The notes below the pieces were generated by a model. That model was not told the DNA's origin. It did no database searches and saw only the letters and a program-made list of their open reading frames with translations. Of a DNA stretch of 64,000 bases, positions 8,794 to 17,559 are shown one piece after another. Position 1 is the first letter of the stretch, and every line of letters begins with the position of its first letter. A program made the translations under genes and the position numbers. This DNA is from Amycolatopsis coloradensis (GTDB lineage: Bacteria; Actinomycetota; Actinomycetes; Mycobacteriales; Pseudonocardiaceae): contig NZ_CP150484.1 in the NCBI RefSeq assembly GCF_037997115.1, positions 1,344,490 through 1,408,489 on the forward strand. Reading direction: 5' to 3'.

Positions 8794-9399
8794 CTACGAG
8801 CCCCCGCTCTTGCCGCTGCCGCCGGAGCCGCTCTTGCCGCTGATGCCGAACCCGCCGCGCTGGACCGTCTTGCCCGACTTCGTGCTGACGTTCGCGTTCG
8901 ACGGCGCGGTGTACGAGCCACCCGACACGCGCTGTCCGATGGTCCCCGTGCCGCCGTAGTTGTAGCGGTAGCTGTTGTACCCGCCGCCACCGATCGGGAT
9001 GAAGAAGAAGCCACCGGAGTGGTAGCCGCCGTGCGACGTCACGTACCGCTCGTCGCAGTTGTCGTCCTGGTCGACGATCCCGTCCTTGGTGGTGCAGACG
9101 GCCGTGACGTTCTCCGGCTTCGCGACCGTGTAGAACGTCGCGACCAAGCCGACCAGGCCGACGGTCACCCCGGTGCCGATCAGCAGCTTCTTCTTGGTCG
9201 AAGACTTCTTCTCGGCGGCGCGGGCGGCTTCGGCCGCGAGCGCCTCCTGGCGCTGCTGCTCGGCCAGGGCCTGCTGCCGTGCCCGCTGCTCGGCGAGCGA
9301 CGGCTGCCGCGCCTGCGTGCTGCTGTCCTGGAAGCGCATCGAGCCGCGCCTTGGCGGCTCCTGAGGCGCCTGTGCCCCCTGGTTGTCATCCTGCGTCAT
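8794..9399 (-). CDS. DUF1190-like membrane-anchored protein (YgiB/YjfM-like)
   Basis: A 201-residue protein: a charged N-terminus with an Ala/Gln/Glu-rich helix (about 34-60), one membrane segment (KLLIGTGVTVGLVGLVATFYTV), then a Cys pair (VCTTKDGIVDQDDNCDERYV) and a Gly/Tyr/Ser-rich low-complexity tail. The Cys block and the tail match the DUF1190 group. The ATG at 9399 follows GGAG. It heads the operon with the ATP-grasp enzyme and DUF350. The Gly/Lys tail might be what the ligase acts on, but this is speculation. Confidence 0.75.
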   Translation of the reverse strand: MTQDDNQGAQAPQEPPRRGSMRFQDSSTQARQPSLAEQRARQQALAEQQRQEALAAEAARAAEKKSSTKKKLLIGTGVTVGLVGLVATFYTVAKPENVTAVCTTKDGIVDQDDNCDERYVTSHGGYHSGGFFFIPIGGGGYNSYRYNYGGTGTIGQRVSGGSYTAPSNANVSTKSGKTVQRGGFGISGKSGSGGSGKSGGS

Positions 9400-9494
9400 C
9401 GAAGCTCCGTAATCGCCCGCCGGCCCGAACCCGTGTCTCAACACTAACCACCCGGTACGCGCACCTTACGTGCGGCGCGGGCATCATGGAGTGG

Positions 9495-10475
9495 ATGTCT
9501 CAACAGGCCGAGCGGTTCCGTGATCCGCGAAACGCGCTGAGCACCCTGCGCACCCGGCTCGTCATGGCCGGTGTGTTCGCGGGCGCGATCATCGCGCTTT
9601 CGCTGAGTGTGGCGTTTTCGTGGAACGTGGGCCCGGAGGGCGGTGCGGGCGGCGGCGCCCCCAAACTGTCGCCCGCCGCGGCCGAGGCGTTCCAATCTCC
9701 TCCTGGCACCTGTCTGACCTGGAACAATCCGGACGCCACCGACGCGCGGCGCGTGCCGTGCGCCGAGGCCCACCTGTTCGAGGTCACCAGCATCGTCGAC
9801 ATCGGCGCGCAGTACCCGCCGGGGGCGCCGAGCCCGAACCTGGAGCAGTGGCAGGAGATCTCCAGGTCGCAGTGCACGATCGACGTCAAGCCGTACCTCG
9901 GCCGCACGCTGGACCCGTACGGCAAGCTGAGCATGAACCTGCTCCGGCCGACGCCCGCGCAGTGGGCGGACGGCGACCGGCAGCTGCGGTGCGGTCTGCA
10001 GTGGGCGGGCCAGGGCGGCAAGCTCCAGCCGACCAAGGGGCCGGCGAAGGAGCAGGACCAGTCCGCCGTCTGGGAGCCGGGCACCTGCCTCGCGCTGCTC
10101 AACAACAGCTTCGGCGACCCCATCGACTGCGCGCAGACGCATTCGTACGAGATCATCGCGACGCTCGATCTCAAGACGAAGTTCAAGAACGGCTACCCGT
10201 CGCAGGAGCAGCAGAACACCTGGCTGGACACCGAGTGCTCGACGGCCGCGCAGGAGTACACCGGCAACGCGGACCTGGCGGCGAAGAAGCTCATCCTCAG
10301 CTGGGACGTCCGCGAGCAGGAGAGCTGGGACGCCGGGTCGACGCTGGTGAACTGCAAGGTGGCGGCGGTCCTGCCGGAGAACAAGGGGCTGGCGCCGGTC
10401 ACCGGGAGCGTCAAGGTCGGCACCGGCGAGACCCCGCCGCCGTCGTCGTCTTCGGCCCCGAAGACCGGAGGGTGA
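9495..10475 (+). CDS. Septum formation family membrane protein
   Basis: A 326-residue protein with one N-terminal membrane segment (LVMAGVFAGAIIALSLSVAFSW) and an extracytoplasmic part holding two Septum_form-like units, each with the block GTCL followed by paired Cys (GTCLTWNN…PCAEAHLFEV and GTCLALLNN…DCAQTHSYEI). The C-terminal tail is Pro/Ser-rich. ATG codons at 9486 and 9495 are both possible; the second is taken because GGAG precedes it. It is followed 4 bp later by the zincin gene, as in the mycobacterial Rv3835-Rv3836 pair near serS. Divergent from the DUF1190 operon. Confidence 0.75.
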   Translation: MSQQAERFRDPRNALSTLRTRLVMAGVFAGAIIALSLSVAFSWNVGPEGGAGGGAPKLSPAAAEAFQSPPGTCLTWNNPDATDARRVPCAEAHLFEVTSIVDIGAQYPPGAPSPNLEQWQEISRSQCTIDVKPYLGRTLDPYGKLSMNLLRPTPAQWADGDRQLRCGLQWAGQGGKLQPTKGPAKEQDQSAVWEPGTCLALLNNSFGDPIDCAQTHSYEIIATLDLKTKFKNGYPSQEQQNTWLDTECSTAAQEYTGNADLAAKKLILSWDVREQESWDAGSTLVNCKVAAVLPENKGLAPVTGSVKVGTGETPPPSSSSAPKTGG

Positions 10476-10479
10476 TCGC

Positions 10480-10830
10480 GTGCCCGTCGAGATGACCCAG
10501 CAGCGGTTCGAGGAGCTGGTTTCGGAGGCACTGGACGAGCTCCCGCCCGAATTCGCGGACGCCATGGACAACGTCGTGGTACTCGTGGAGGAGTTCAACG
10601 AGGAGTCGCCCACGATCCTCGGCCTGTACCACGGGGTCGCGCTGACCGAGCGGACCCACGAGTACGGCGGGGTGCTGCCGGACCGGATCTCGATCTACCG
10701 GCGTCCGCTGCTGGAGATGTGCGACACCGAGGAGGACGTCGTCGAGGAGGTGCTGATCACGGTCGTCCACGAGGTCGGCCACCATTTCGGCATCGACGAC
10801 GCGCGCTTGCACGAACTCGGGTGGGGCTGA
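10480..10830 (+). CDS. Minimal zincin metallopeptidase
   Basis: A 116-residue protein of the one-domain zincin family (PF06262). The zinc site is VVHEVGHHFGIDD at residues 96-107: His97, Glu98, His101 and a downstream acidic ligand. GGAGG lies 8 bases before the GTG start, just after the stop of the septum-formation gene, so the two are an operon. Intracellular; substrate unknown. Confidence 0.85.
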   Translation: MPVEMTQQRFEELVSEALDELPPEFADAMDNVVVLVEEFNEESPTILGLYHGVALTERTHEYGGVLPDRISIYRRPLLEMCDTEEDVVEEVLITVVHEVGHHFGIDDARLHELGWG

Positions 10831-10847
10831 GCCCGCCGGACGGACGA

Positions 10848-10866
10848 GAGCAAAGGTCCCTTGCTC
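10848..10866. repeat. Hairpin repeat, GCAAAGGTCCCTTGC type
   Basis: A near-perfect palindrome (GAGCAAAGG-T-CCCTTGCTC, one mismatch) 18 bp after the zincin stop. The 17-base core recurs at 57831-57847, so this is an interspersed repeat as well as a possible weak terminator. Confidence 0.65.
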
Positions 10867-11054
10867 CCCCGAGACGTACACAGTGGATTCCGTGCCGAAG
10901 GCGGCGTGGTCGGTGATTTTCGTGCGTGGAGCACCAAGGTTTTCCGGATTCTTAACTGGGCGTAACAACCCAGCCACTTTGGGCGACAGCCCCCGCTAAA
11001 CTTTTCGACACGTTGTCGCCGGCCTGCGCCGGCGAATGCCTGGGGAGGCGGTCC

Positions 11055-12314
11055 ATGGCCGAGTCGGCGGCACGAGGGAGGAGTGACCGGCGGTTGCGCT
11101 GGTTGCTCGCGTCCAGCGCGGCGTCGAACCTCGGCGACGGGATCGGCAAGGTCGCGTTCCCGCTGCTCGCGGTCACCCTGACCCGTGATCCGCTGCTCAT
11201 CGCCGGCCTCTCGGCGACCCAGTTCCTGCCGTGGCTGCTGTTCGCGCTCCCGGCGGGCGCGCTGCTCGACCGCATCGACCGGCGGCGGGCGATGATCCTC
11301 GCGAACAGCGTCCGCGCGGTCGTCGTCGGCGGGACGGCCGCCCTGGTCGCGGCGGGCGGAGTGACGATCTGGCTGGTCTACGCCGCCGCCCTGCTCATCG
11401 GCTCCGCGGAGGTGGTCGCCGACAGCGCCGCGAACGTGCTCATCCCGGCGGTCGTCGGCAAGGGATCACTCGACAGCGCGAACAGCAAGCTCCAGGCGTG
11501 CGAGATCGTGGGGCAGACCTTCCTGGGCGGGCCGGTCGGCAGCGCTACCTTCGCGCTCTTCGCGACGTTCCCGTTCATGCTCAACTCGGTGGGCTTCGCG
11601 ATCGCGGCCGCCGTGTTGATCGGACTCGCCGGGAGCTATCGGCCGAGAGCCACCGGCAACGCGCCCGCCGGCCTCCGCACCGAACTGGCGGAGGGTTTCC
11701 GCTGGCTGAAGCACAGCAGGCTGGTGCTGCGGCTGGTCGTCATCGCCGGGCTGATCAGCCTGGTCAGCGAACTCGCGCAGGCGCAGCTGGTGCTCTACGC
11801 GATCGAGTACCTGCGTCTCAGCGAAGCGGCCTTCGGGCTCTTCGCGTTCGTCGGCGGCATCGGCGGCCTGCTCGGCGCGGCCCTCGCCCCTCGGTTGGTG
11901 AAGGCGACCAGCCGGCGCGCGGTGCTCCTCGGGGGCACGGCCTGCTGCGGCGCGGCGTTCACCGGGATGGGCCTGACGAGCTCGCCGGTGGCGGGTGCGG
12001 CACTGTTCGGCCTGTTCGCGGCCGCCGTGGTCGCGGTGAACATCGTGCTCGGGACGGCGCGGCACACGCTCGTCCCCGGCGACCTGCTCGGCCGGGTCCT
12101 CGGCGTGTGGCGCACCGTCGTCTGGGGTGCGATCCCGGTGGGCGCCCTGCTCGGCGGCGTCCTCACCCACGCTCTCGGTTCCCCGGCCAGGACGTTCCTC
12201 ACGTCCGGGCTGCTGCTGTTCGGAGTAGCCGGTTTCGCGTTCGTCTCGTTACGGCAAGGAGCCTTCGATGACGAATCGGCCACGGAGGAGCGGGTTCTCC
12301 ACCGAGACCGGTGA
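11055..12314 (+). CDS. MFS transporter
   Basis: A 419-residue major facilitator with about 12 membrane segments. The N-terminus WLLASSAASNLGDGIGKVAFPLLAV and the loop 2-3 motif DRIDRRRAMILANSVRA are typical of the exporter branch often labelled macrolide or enterobactin exporters. Substrate unknown. The ATG at 11055 is chosen because GGGGAGG lies 9 bases upstream. About 220 bp of non-coding sequence precedes it. A perfect palindrome (CAAAGGCCTTTG, 12318-12329) follows the stop codon. Confidence 0.85.
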   Translation: MAESAARGRSDRRLRWLLASSAASNLGDGIGKVAFPLLAVTLTRDPLLIAGLSATQFLPWLLFALPAGALLDRIDRRRAMILANSVRAVVVGGTAALVAAGGVTIWLVYAAALLIGSAEVVADSAANVLIPAVVGKGSLDSANSKLQACEIVGQTFLGGPVGSATFALFATFPFMLNSVGFAIAAAVLIGLAGSYRPRATGNAPAGLRTELAEGFRWLKHSRLVLRLVVIAGLISLVSELAQAQLVLYAIEYLRLSEAAFGLFAFVGGIGGLLGAALAPRLVKATSRRAVLLGGTACCGAAFTGMGLTSSPVAGAALFGLFAAAVVAVNIVLGTARHTLVPGDLLGRVLGVWRTVVWGAIPVGALLGGVLTHALGSPARTFLTSGLLLFGVAGFAFVSLRQGAFDDESATEERVLHRDR

Positions 12315-12375
12315 AAACAAAGGCCTTTGGTGCTGAAATAGCCCATCACCGCCACGGGTGACGGGGAGGTCCGCG

Positions 12376-12813
12376 ATGCAGCAGACACTGGTGCCGGAGG
12401 CCGGCGTGGGGACGACAGAACCTTCGAGACGGCCGCAAGTATTGACCGCCGTCGCCGGTTTCGTGATCGGCGGTGGCGTGATCGGCATGCTGTGGGCGCT
12501 CTCGGGCGTCAACGCGGGGGCGCTCGAAGACGCGAAGCACGCTTGCTCGGCGCTGGCCAGGGTCGGCACGATCCCGGACACCACCGACTCCGCACCCGGC
12601 GAACGGACCGTGGCCGTCCTCGCCCCCGAAGTCCTGCACCGGATGACGGCCGCACGCGAACTCTCCGCCGCGGCGGCCGCCGCCAAGGACACCTACCGGC
12701 CGCTGGCCGAACATATCGACGGGGTCAGCCGGATGGTGTTCAGCCTGCACTTCAACCAGATCTCGGGACAGCGGCATCTGACGCAGGCCGAACAGCTCTG
12801 CGCCCAGCTCTAG
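12376..12813 (+). CDS. Hypothetical membrane-anchored protein
   Basis: A 145-residue protein not assigned to a family. After a short cytoplasmic N-terminus there is one membrane helix (VLTAVAGFVIGGGVIGMLWAL, about 23-43), then an extracytoplasmic helical domain with two Cys residues (KHACSAL and EQLCAQL) that could pair. The ATG at 12376 follows GGGGAGG. It ends in a CTAG palindrome shared with the stop of the convergent DUF4232 gene. Confidence 0.7.
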   Translation: MQQTLVPEAGVGTTEPSRRPQVLTAVAGFVIGGGVIGMLWALSGVNAGALEDAKHACSALARVGTIPDTTDSAPGERTVAVLAPEVLHRMTAARELSAAAAAAKDTYRPLAEHIDGVSRMVFSLHFNQISGQRHLTQAEQLCAQL

Positions 12814-13454
12814 CCCTTGTGGACGGTCTTGACGGTCAGCTGATTGCCAGGAATCTTCCCGGCGCAGCCGAGTCCTTGCACCGGCACGAAGTTCGACGCC
12901 GTCTCCTGCGGCAGGTACACCCGCAGCCCTCGGGTCTCGGTGGGCTTGCAGACCGCCTCGTCGTAGTTGCGGACGTTCACGAAACCGACGTCGGCGATCG
13001 CGCTCTCCCCCTTGGCGAGCTGGACCGGGCCACCCTTGGCGCCGTCGCGGTACGCGGCCTCACCGACCTGGTGGCCGTCGGCGCCGGTCACGTACGAGAT
13101 GCCCGGGAAGCCCTGGACGGTGCACGGGTGTCCGCTCGCGTTGGTGATGACGAGCTTGCGGTACACCGTGCCCGCGGCGGCGTCACTGTCCTTGATGGAC
13201 AGTTTGACGTCGCCGGCCTTGCACAGCCCGTCGTTCTTCGGCGCCTGTGCGGACGGCTGGACGGGCTGCGGGGCAGGCGCCGGGCTCGAAGAGCTCGCGC
13301 TGGGCGCGGCGGAGGTGTCCGGCGCCGAACCGGACGGCGACGCGGACGTGTTCTGCGCGACGGGCGCGGTCTCCGCACCGCAGGCGCTGAGCAGCAGAAG
13401 CCCGGCGGTACCCGCGACGAGACCGCCGATGGAGATCAATTTTGAACGAACCAT
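12810..13454 (-). CDS. DUF4232 lipoprotein
   Basis: A 214-residue lipoprotein: the signal peptide runs to the lipobox LSAC (MVRSKLISIGGLVAGTAGLL then LLSAC), followed by a Ser/Pro/Ala linker of about 50 residues and a DUF4232 domain (CKAGDVKLSIKDSDAAAGTVYRKLVITNASGHPCTVQGFPGISYV…). The domain looks like an immunoglobulin-like beta sandwich with one disulphide. Two in-frame ATGs (13460 and 13454) follow GGGAGG; 13454 has the better spacing. A 9-bp inverted repeat lies in its upstream region. Confidence 0.8.
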   Translation of the reverse strand: MVRSKLISIGGLVAGTAGLLLLSACGAETAPVAQNTSASPSGSAPDTSAAPSASSSSPAPAPQPVQPSAQAPKNDGLCKAGDVKLSIKDSDAAAGTVYRKLVITNASGHPCTVQGFPGISYVTGADGHQVGEAAYRDGAKGGPVQLAKGESAIADVGFVNVRNYDEAVCKPTETRGLRVYLPQETASNFVPVQGLGCAGKIPGNQLTVKTVHKG

Positions 13455-13548
13455 GGTCATTCGCCTCCCTGTAGTCCGACGCTGCCGGGTCACCCACCGT
13501 CCAGTAGACGTGTTGTCCGCCGTGGGGGTTGCGCTCCACCGGTTAATT

Positions 13549-13578
13549 CCCCACAAGGTGTTAATCGATCTTGTGGGG
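13549..13578. promoter_or_regulatory. Inverted repeat upstream of the DUF4232 gene
   Basis: CCCCACAAG and CTTGTGGGG form a perfect 9-bp inverted repeat with a 12-base spacer (GTGTTAATCGAT). It lies about 95 bp upstream of the DUF4232 start and 38 bp from the phosphatase stop. The long AT-richer spacer favours a protein-binding operator over a terminator, but either is possible. Confidence 0.45.
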
Positions 13579-13615
13579 TGTATTCCCCGGCGGGCGCGGA
13601 GGCAAACGTCCCTGG

Positions 13616-14236
13616 TCAGGGTTCGACAGGGGCTTCCGCCCAGGTGAGACAGGTCCAGCCGGTAGGGGTCGCGACGAGCTCGACGATCCCGGTGTTCGGC
13701 ACGAGCCCCTGGTTGGCGACCTCGGCGGTCACGTTCCCGGCGAGCCATTCGCCGCCCAGCCGGATCGCGCCGCCGTGGCTCACCAGCACCACTGTGCCGT
13801 CGGGGTCGGCCTGCTCGTGCTTGGCACGCAGACGGGCGACCGCGTCGAGCATGCGGGCGCGGACCTGCGCACCGGTCTCGCCGCCGGGGATCGGCGGGTC
13901 GAGCTCGCCGAGCGTCCACCGGCGCACGACGCTCATGTAGGTCGTGATCGAGTCCTTGTCCGTCTTGCCTTCGAGGTCGCCCGCCGCGACCTCGTGCACG
14001 CCGTCGAGGACCAGGACGTCCAAGCCGAGTTTCGCCGCCAGCGGCGCGGCGGTCTGCTGGGCGCGGATCGCCTGCGAGGCGTAGACCGCGACGATCGGCT
14101 CGCCGTCCAGCCGCTTCGCGAGGTCCTGGGCCTGCTCGCGGCCCAGCTCGGTGAGCGGTGGCCCCGGCAGCGCGGTGTCGAGCGCGCCCCGCACGTTGCC
14201 GTCGGTCTGGCCGTGGCGGACGAGGAGAAGTTTCAC
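13616..14236 (-). CDS. Histidine phosphatase (PGAM superfamily)
   Basis: A 206-residue branch-1 histidine phosphatase: LLLVRHGQTDGN holds the phospho-accepting His, SQAIRAQQTA and VSHGGAIRL supply the other phosphate-binding residues. A GTG start is taken at 14236, preceded by GGGAG and overlapping the pheA stop (GTGA), so it is translated with pheA. The same pair occurs in mycobacteria (Rv3837c-Rv3838c). It probably acts on a small phosphorylated metabolite; true glycolytic mutase activity is unlikely. Confidence 0.85.
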   Translation of the reverse strand: MKLLLVRHGQTDGNVRGALDTALPGPPLTELGREQAQDLAKRLDGEPIVAVYASQAIRAQQTAAPLAAKLGLDVLVLDGVHEVAAGDLEGKTDKDSITTYMSVVRRWTLGELDPPIPGGETGAQVRARMLDAVARLRAKHEQADPDGTVVLVSHGGAIRLGGEWLAGNVTAEVANQGLVPNTGIVELVATPTGWTCLTWAEAPVEP

Positions 14237-15141
14237 GCCTGTGCTCCCTTCCGTACCGACTCGACCCAGCCGATCGCGTCGGTGAAATCCTCGTTGGCGG
14301 CGCCCGGCTCGATCTCGGTCGTGCCGTTGTCCGCGCGCGGGTGGGAGCCGAGGAACCGCACGTTCCGGCACCGGCGGCGCAACGCGGCCAGCGCGTCGCC
14401 GATCCGGGGCTCTGCCACATGTCCCTCGAAGTCGATGAAGAAGCGGTACTCGCCGAAGTTGTTCCTGGTCGGGCGGGCGTCCAGCTTGGTGAGGTTGATC
14501 CCGCGGACCGCCAGCTCGGTGAGCAGTTCCGCCAAGGCGCCGGTCCGGTTCGTCGCGGCGGCGACGATCGAAGTGCGGTCCGCCCCGGTCGGCTCCGGCA
14601 GCTCACCGGGCGTGCGGACGAGGATGAACCGGGTCTTGGCGTCGCGGACGTCGGCGACCTCGGTGGCCCGCACCTCCAGCGGGTAGTGCTCGACGGCGAC
14701 CGGCGCGGTGACGGCGGCGTCGAACTCGCCCGCGTCGACCGCGACCGCGGCCGCCGCCGTGGACGACGTGGCGACCGGGCGCGCCCCCGGCAGATTCGCC
14801 TCGACCCAGTGGCGGACCTGGGCGAGCGCGTGCGGATGGCTGGCCACGGTGCGGATCTCGGTGATGCCCGGCCGGGTCAGCACGCTGAAGTGGACCGGCA
14901 GCAGCACCTCCGCCACCGCGACGACCGGCTCGGCCTCGCTCAGGCTGTCGAGGGTGGCGGTGACCGCGCCCTCCACGGAGTTCTCGATCGGGACACACGC
15001 GGCGTCGGCCGCGCCCGAGCGCACCGCGGCCAGCGCCGCCGGGATGGTCTCCGCCGGGATCAGCTCCTCCCCGGGGGCGAGCCGGCGGGCGGCCTGTTCG
15101 GTGAAGGTTCCCTGGGGGCCGAAGTAAGCGATCCGTGACAC
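14233..15141 (-). CDS. pheA: Prephenate dehydratase
   Basis: A 302-residue enzyme of phenylalanine synthesis, converting prephenate to phenylpyruvate. The catalytic domain covers about 1-180, with YFGPQGTFTEQAA at the start, PIENSVEGAV, and the TRF motif at 170-172. An ACT domain (about 190-270) binds phenylalanine; its usual ESRP motif reads DARP here. Starts at GTG 15141 and overlaps the downstream phosphatase by 4 bp. Confidence 0.95.
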   Translation of the reverse strand: MSRIAYFGPQGTFTEQAARRLAPGEELIPAETIPAALAAVRSGAADAACVPIENSVEGAVTATLDSLSEAEPVVAVAEVLLPVHFSVLTRPGITEIRTVASHPHALAQVRHWVEANLPGARPVATSSTAAAAVAVDAGEFDAAVTAPVAVEHYPLEVRATEVADVRDAKTRFILVRTPGELPEPTGADRTSIVAAATNRTGALAELLTELAVRGINLTKLDARPTRNNFGEYRFFIDFEGHVAEPRIGDALAALRRRCRNVRFLGSHPRADNGTTEIEPGAANEDFTDAIGWVESVRKGAQA

Positions 15142-15238
15142 CCCGCCAGATTACGCACGGCGCGGGTGGCGACTTTCACTCGGACAGCCGGTACGCGCAC
15201 CGGTTACGCCGGGTGGCTTTTTTTGCCATGCTTAGCGC

Positions 15239-15880
15239 GTGACCGCCGAACCGGGCACGCGCACCGGCCACGAGTACACCGGCCCCTCCTTCGCTCCCCC
15301 GTCGGACCGCCCCACTCCGGAGCTGGTGCTCTGCGCCGTCGATGACCTGCTCGCACAAGCCTGGACGACCGTCGCGGACACTGTGGACGGCCGGGTCTTC
15401 GTGCACCGCGGGTCCGTGCTCGACGTCGTCGCGCAGGCCGTCGTCAGCCCCGCGAACTCCTACGGCTGGATGCGCGGCGGCATCGACGCCGTGTACGCCC
15501 GCGCCTATCCCGAGGTCGAGCAGAACGTGCGCAGCGCCGTGCTCGCCTACCACGGCGGGGAGCTCCCGATCGGCGAAGCGGTTATCGTGCCCACCGGCGA
15601 GGCCGAGCCCGCCTGGCTGATCAGCGCGCCGACGACGCGGGAACCCGGCGAACGCCTCCCGCGTGACACCGTGCATCCGTACCTGGCCGCCAGGGCGGTG
15701 TTCCAGCAGTGGCGCGACGGCAGGCTCGACCAGGGCCGGGTCCGTGATCTCGTGCACACGATCGCGATGCCCGGACTCGGTACCGGCTTCGGCGGGGTCG
15801 CGCCCGCGTCCTGCGCACGGCAGGTCGCCGCCGCGTGGAACGAGGTCTTCACGCCGGGCCGTACCCGTAACGGACGGTAA
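15239..15880 (+). CDS. Macro domain protein
   Basis: A 213-residue protein whose central region matches the macro (ADP-ribose-binding) fold: VVSPANSYGWMRGGIDAVYARAY (about 69-91) corresponds to the family's NAAN…GGG loop, and IAMPGLGTGFGGVAP (about 175-189) to the second ligand loop. The N-terminal 30 residues are variable. Likely binds or removes ADP-ribose; no partner ADP-ribosyltransferase is next to it. The GTG start has no Shine-Dalgarno, and an AT-rich stretch lies close upstream, so the message may be leaderless. Confidence 0.75.
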   Translation: MTAEPGTRTGHEYTGPSFAPPSDRPTPELVLCAVDDLLAQAWTTVADTVDGRVFVHRGSVLDVVAQAVVSPANSYGWMRGGIDAVYARAYPEVEQNVRSAVLAYHGGELPIGEAVIVPTGEAEPAWLISAPTTREPGERLPRDTVHPYLAARAVFQQWRDGRLDQGRVRDLVHTIAMPGLGTGFGGVAPASCARQVAAAWNEVFTPGRTRNGR

Positions 15881-16037
15881 CGCCCTGAAGCGGGGTACAT
15901 CACATCGCAGCGCGTTCACGAGCCGTAAGCCCTACCGTTAAAGCGGCTTCATCCGGTTCGAGGCACGTTCACCCGCCGAGAACTCGTCAACACGGTTTTG
16001 TACGGCGCCAGCGCAGGCGACGGGCGAGGAGTGTGCG

Positions 16038-16970
16038 ATGCCGCGGGTCCGTGAGCTCAGTCCCTACGTCGAGCTGCACCGTGAGCAGTGGCGCGAGTTG
16101 CGCAGGTCGACTCCTCTGCCGCTGACCGCCGCGGAACTGCTGCGGCTGCGCGGTCTCGGCGAACAGGTCGACCTGGCCGAGGTCGCCGAGGTCTATCTGC
16201 CGCTCTCCCGGCTGATCAATCTCCAGGTCGCCGCCCGGCAACGGTTGTACGAGGCCACCACCACCTTTCTCGGTGAAGACAGTCGGGGCACCAAGGTGCC
16301 GTACATCATCGGGATCGCGGGCAGTGTCGCCGTCGGCAAGTCGACCACCGCGCGCATCCTGCGCACCCTGCTCGCCCGCTGGCCGGATCACCCCAGGGTC
16401 GACCTGGTCACCACCGACGGTTTCCTCTACCCGCGTGCGGAACTGGTGCGGCGCGGGATCATGCACCGCAAGGGTTTCCCGGAAAGCTACGACCGGCGGG
16501 CGCTGCTGCGGTTCGTCACCGAGGTGAAGTCCGGGGCGGACCGGGTCAGCGCTCCGGTGTACTCGCACCTCGCCTACGACATCCTTCCCGACGAGGAGCA
16601 GGTCGTTCAGCGGCCCGACATCCTGATCCTCGAAGGGTTGAACGTCCTTCAGCCCGGTCCTCGGCTCACCGTCTCCGATCTGTTCGACTTCTCGATCTAC
16701 GTGGACGCGCCGACGACCGACATCGAACGCTGGTACATCGAGCGCTTCCTCAAGCTGCGGCACACCGCTTTCGCGGACCCCGCGTCGCACTTCCACCACT
16801 TCGCCGGCCTCCCGGACGACGAGGCCCGTGCCGAGGCACGCCACCTGTGGCGCACGATCAACGAGCCGAACCTGATGGAGAACATCAAACCGACGCGGCC
16901 CCGAGCGACCCTCGTCCTCCGCAAGGACGCCGACCACGCGATCAACCGGGTCCGGCTGCGCAAGCTCTGA
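16038..16970 (+). CDS. coaA: Pantothenate kinase type I
   Basis: A 310-residue type I pantothenate kinase, first enzyme of coenzyme A synthesis, phosphorylating pantothenate with ATP. The P-loop GSVAVGKS is at 95-102, the same numbering as in Escherichia coli Coa[29 protein letters not shown] and ILEGLNVLQ are family blocks. GAGGAG precedes the ATG. Three 21-bp tandem repeats lie just after it. Confidence 0.95.
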   Translation: MPRVRELSPYVELHREQWRELRRSTPLPLTAAELLRLRGLGEQVDLAEVAEVYLPLSRLINLQVAARQRLYEATTTFLGEDSRGTKVPYIIGIAGSVAVGKSTTARILRTLLARWPDHPRVDLVTTDGFLYPRAELVRRGIMHRKGFPESYDRRALLRFVTEVKSGADRVSAPVYSHLAYDILPDEEQVVQRPDILILEGLNVLQPGPRLTVSDLFDFSIYVDAPTTDIERWYIERFLKLRHTAFADPASHFHHFAGLPDDEARAEARHLWRTINEPNLMENIKPTRPRATLVLRKDADHAINRVRLRKL

Positions 16971-17559
16971 GAGATCACGACGGTTCTCGTTCTGGCGGCT
17001 GCGGTCGGTCATGAAGTCCAGCACCGGCGATGTCACGTGACTGGACGGACGACACACGTGATCCGACGGACAACACACGTGACTGGACGGACGGCACGCC
17101 CGCGACCGGGGTTCCGCGCGAAACCGCCACCCGCGGACCGGCGGAACGTGCCTGAGACACCCGCCTCCATCGTGTTGGTCCGTCGATGAAGGATCTGGGA
17201 TGTCCCAAACCCTTCAGCAACGCGCAGCCGGAAGACGACACCGCGTAACCGGGCACCTGCGGATTCTCTACTCACGGCGAGCGTTCACGACGACGGCCAA
17301 GATCACTTCGCCGGACGCCGATCACGCGGGCGGCTTCCGGCTGTTCCCTCACAAGGACCAGCCTTCGCACCACGGGAGAGCCAGTGGTGCCCACCGGTCG
17401 CGCACCGCTGTCGGCCGACGGCTTTCCTCGGCCGATCGGCCGATCCACGCTCAGTACGTGTAACCGGTTGGCCGATACCGGCTACAGCCCCCCGAGGCGA
17501 CCCTTGTGTCAGGGGTTCACGAGGTCTCGAAAAGACCTTGAGCAGGGAGGAGGCTCACG
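16971..17559. other. 589-bp intergenic region
   Basis: This gap after coaA holds the 21-bp tandem repeats (17034-17096) and a small hairpin (17522-17538, AGGTCT / AGACCT) just before the ribosome binding site of the 56-aa gene. An open frame at 17200-17463 begins after an AAGGA-like site, but its codons lack the strong third-position G/C bias of real genes here. No RNA gene was recognised. Confidence 0.6.
17034..17096. repeat. Three 21-bp tandem repeats with CACGTG
   Basis: Three adjacent 21-bp units begin at 17034, 17055 and 17076, each opening with the palindrome CACGTG and continuing with a GGACGGAC-type half. Units one and three differ at one position; unit two differs more. A 21-bp period is two helical turns, so the CACGTG palindromes lie on one DNA face. 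Confidence 0.8.

Noticed and set aside
13461-14606. Upstream extension of the DUF4232 frame
   Set aside because: It crosses pheA and the phosphatase gene; the signal peptide and ribosome binding site place the real start at 13454 or 13460.
15881-16037. tRNA-like GGTTCGAGG in the coaA leader
   Set aside because: No acceptor or anticodon stem could be drawn around it.
17034-17096. CRISPR array
   Set aside because: The units are contiguous with no unique spacers, and no cas genes are present.
16975-17275. Minus-strand frames with repeated residues (VQSR, VTCVV)
   Set aside because: They only translate the 21-bp DNA tandem repeats and lack start signals.
17200-17463. Open frame of 87 codons after an AAGGA-like site
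   Set aside because: Third-position G/C is far below that of genes in this window, and the product is a His/Arg/Ser-rich sequence without recognisable structure.
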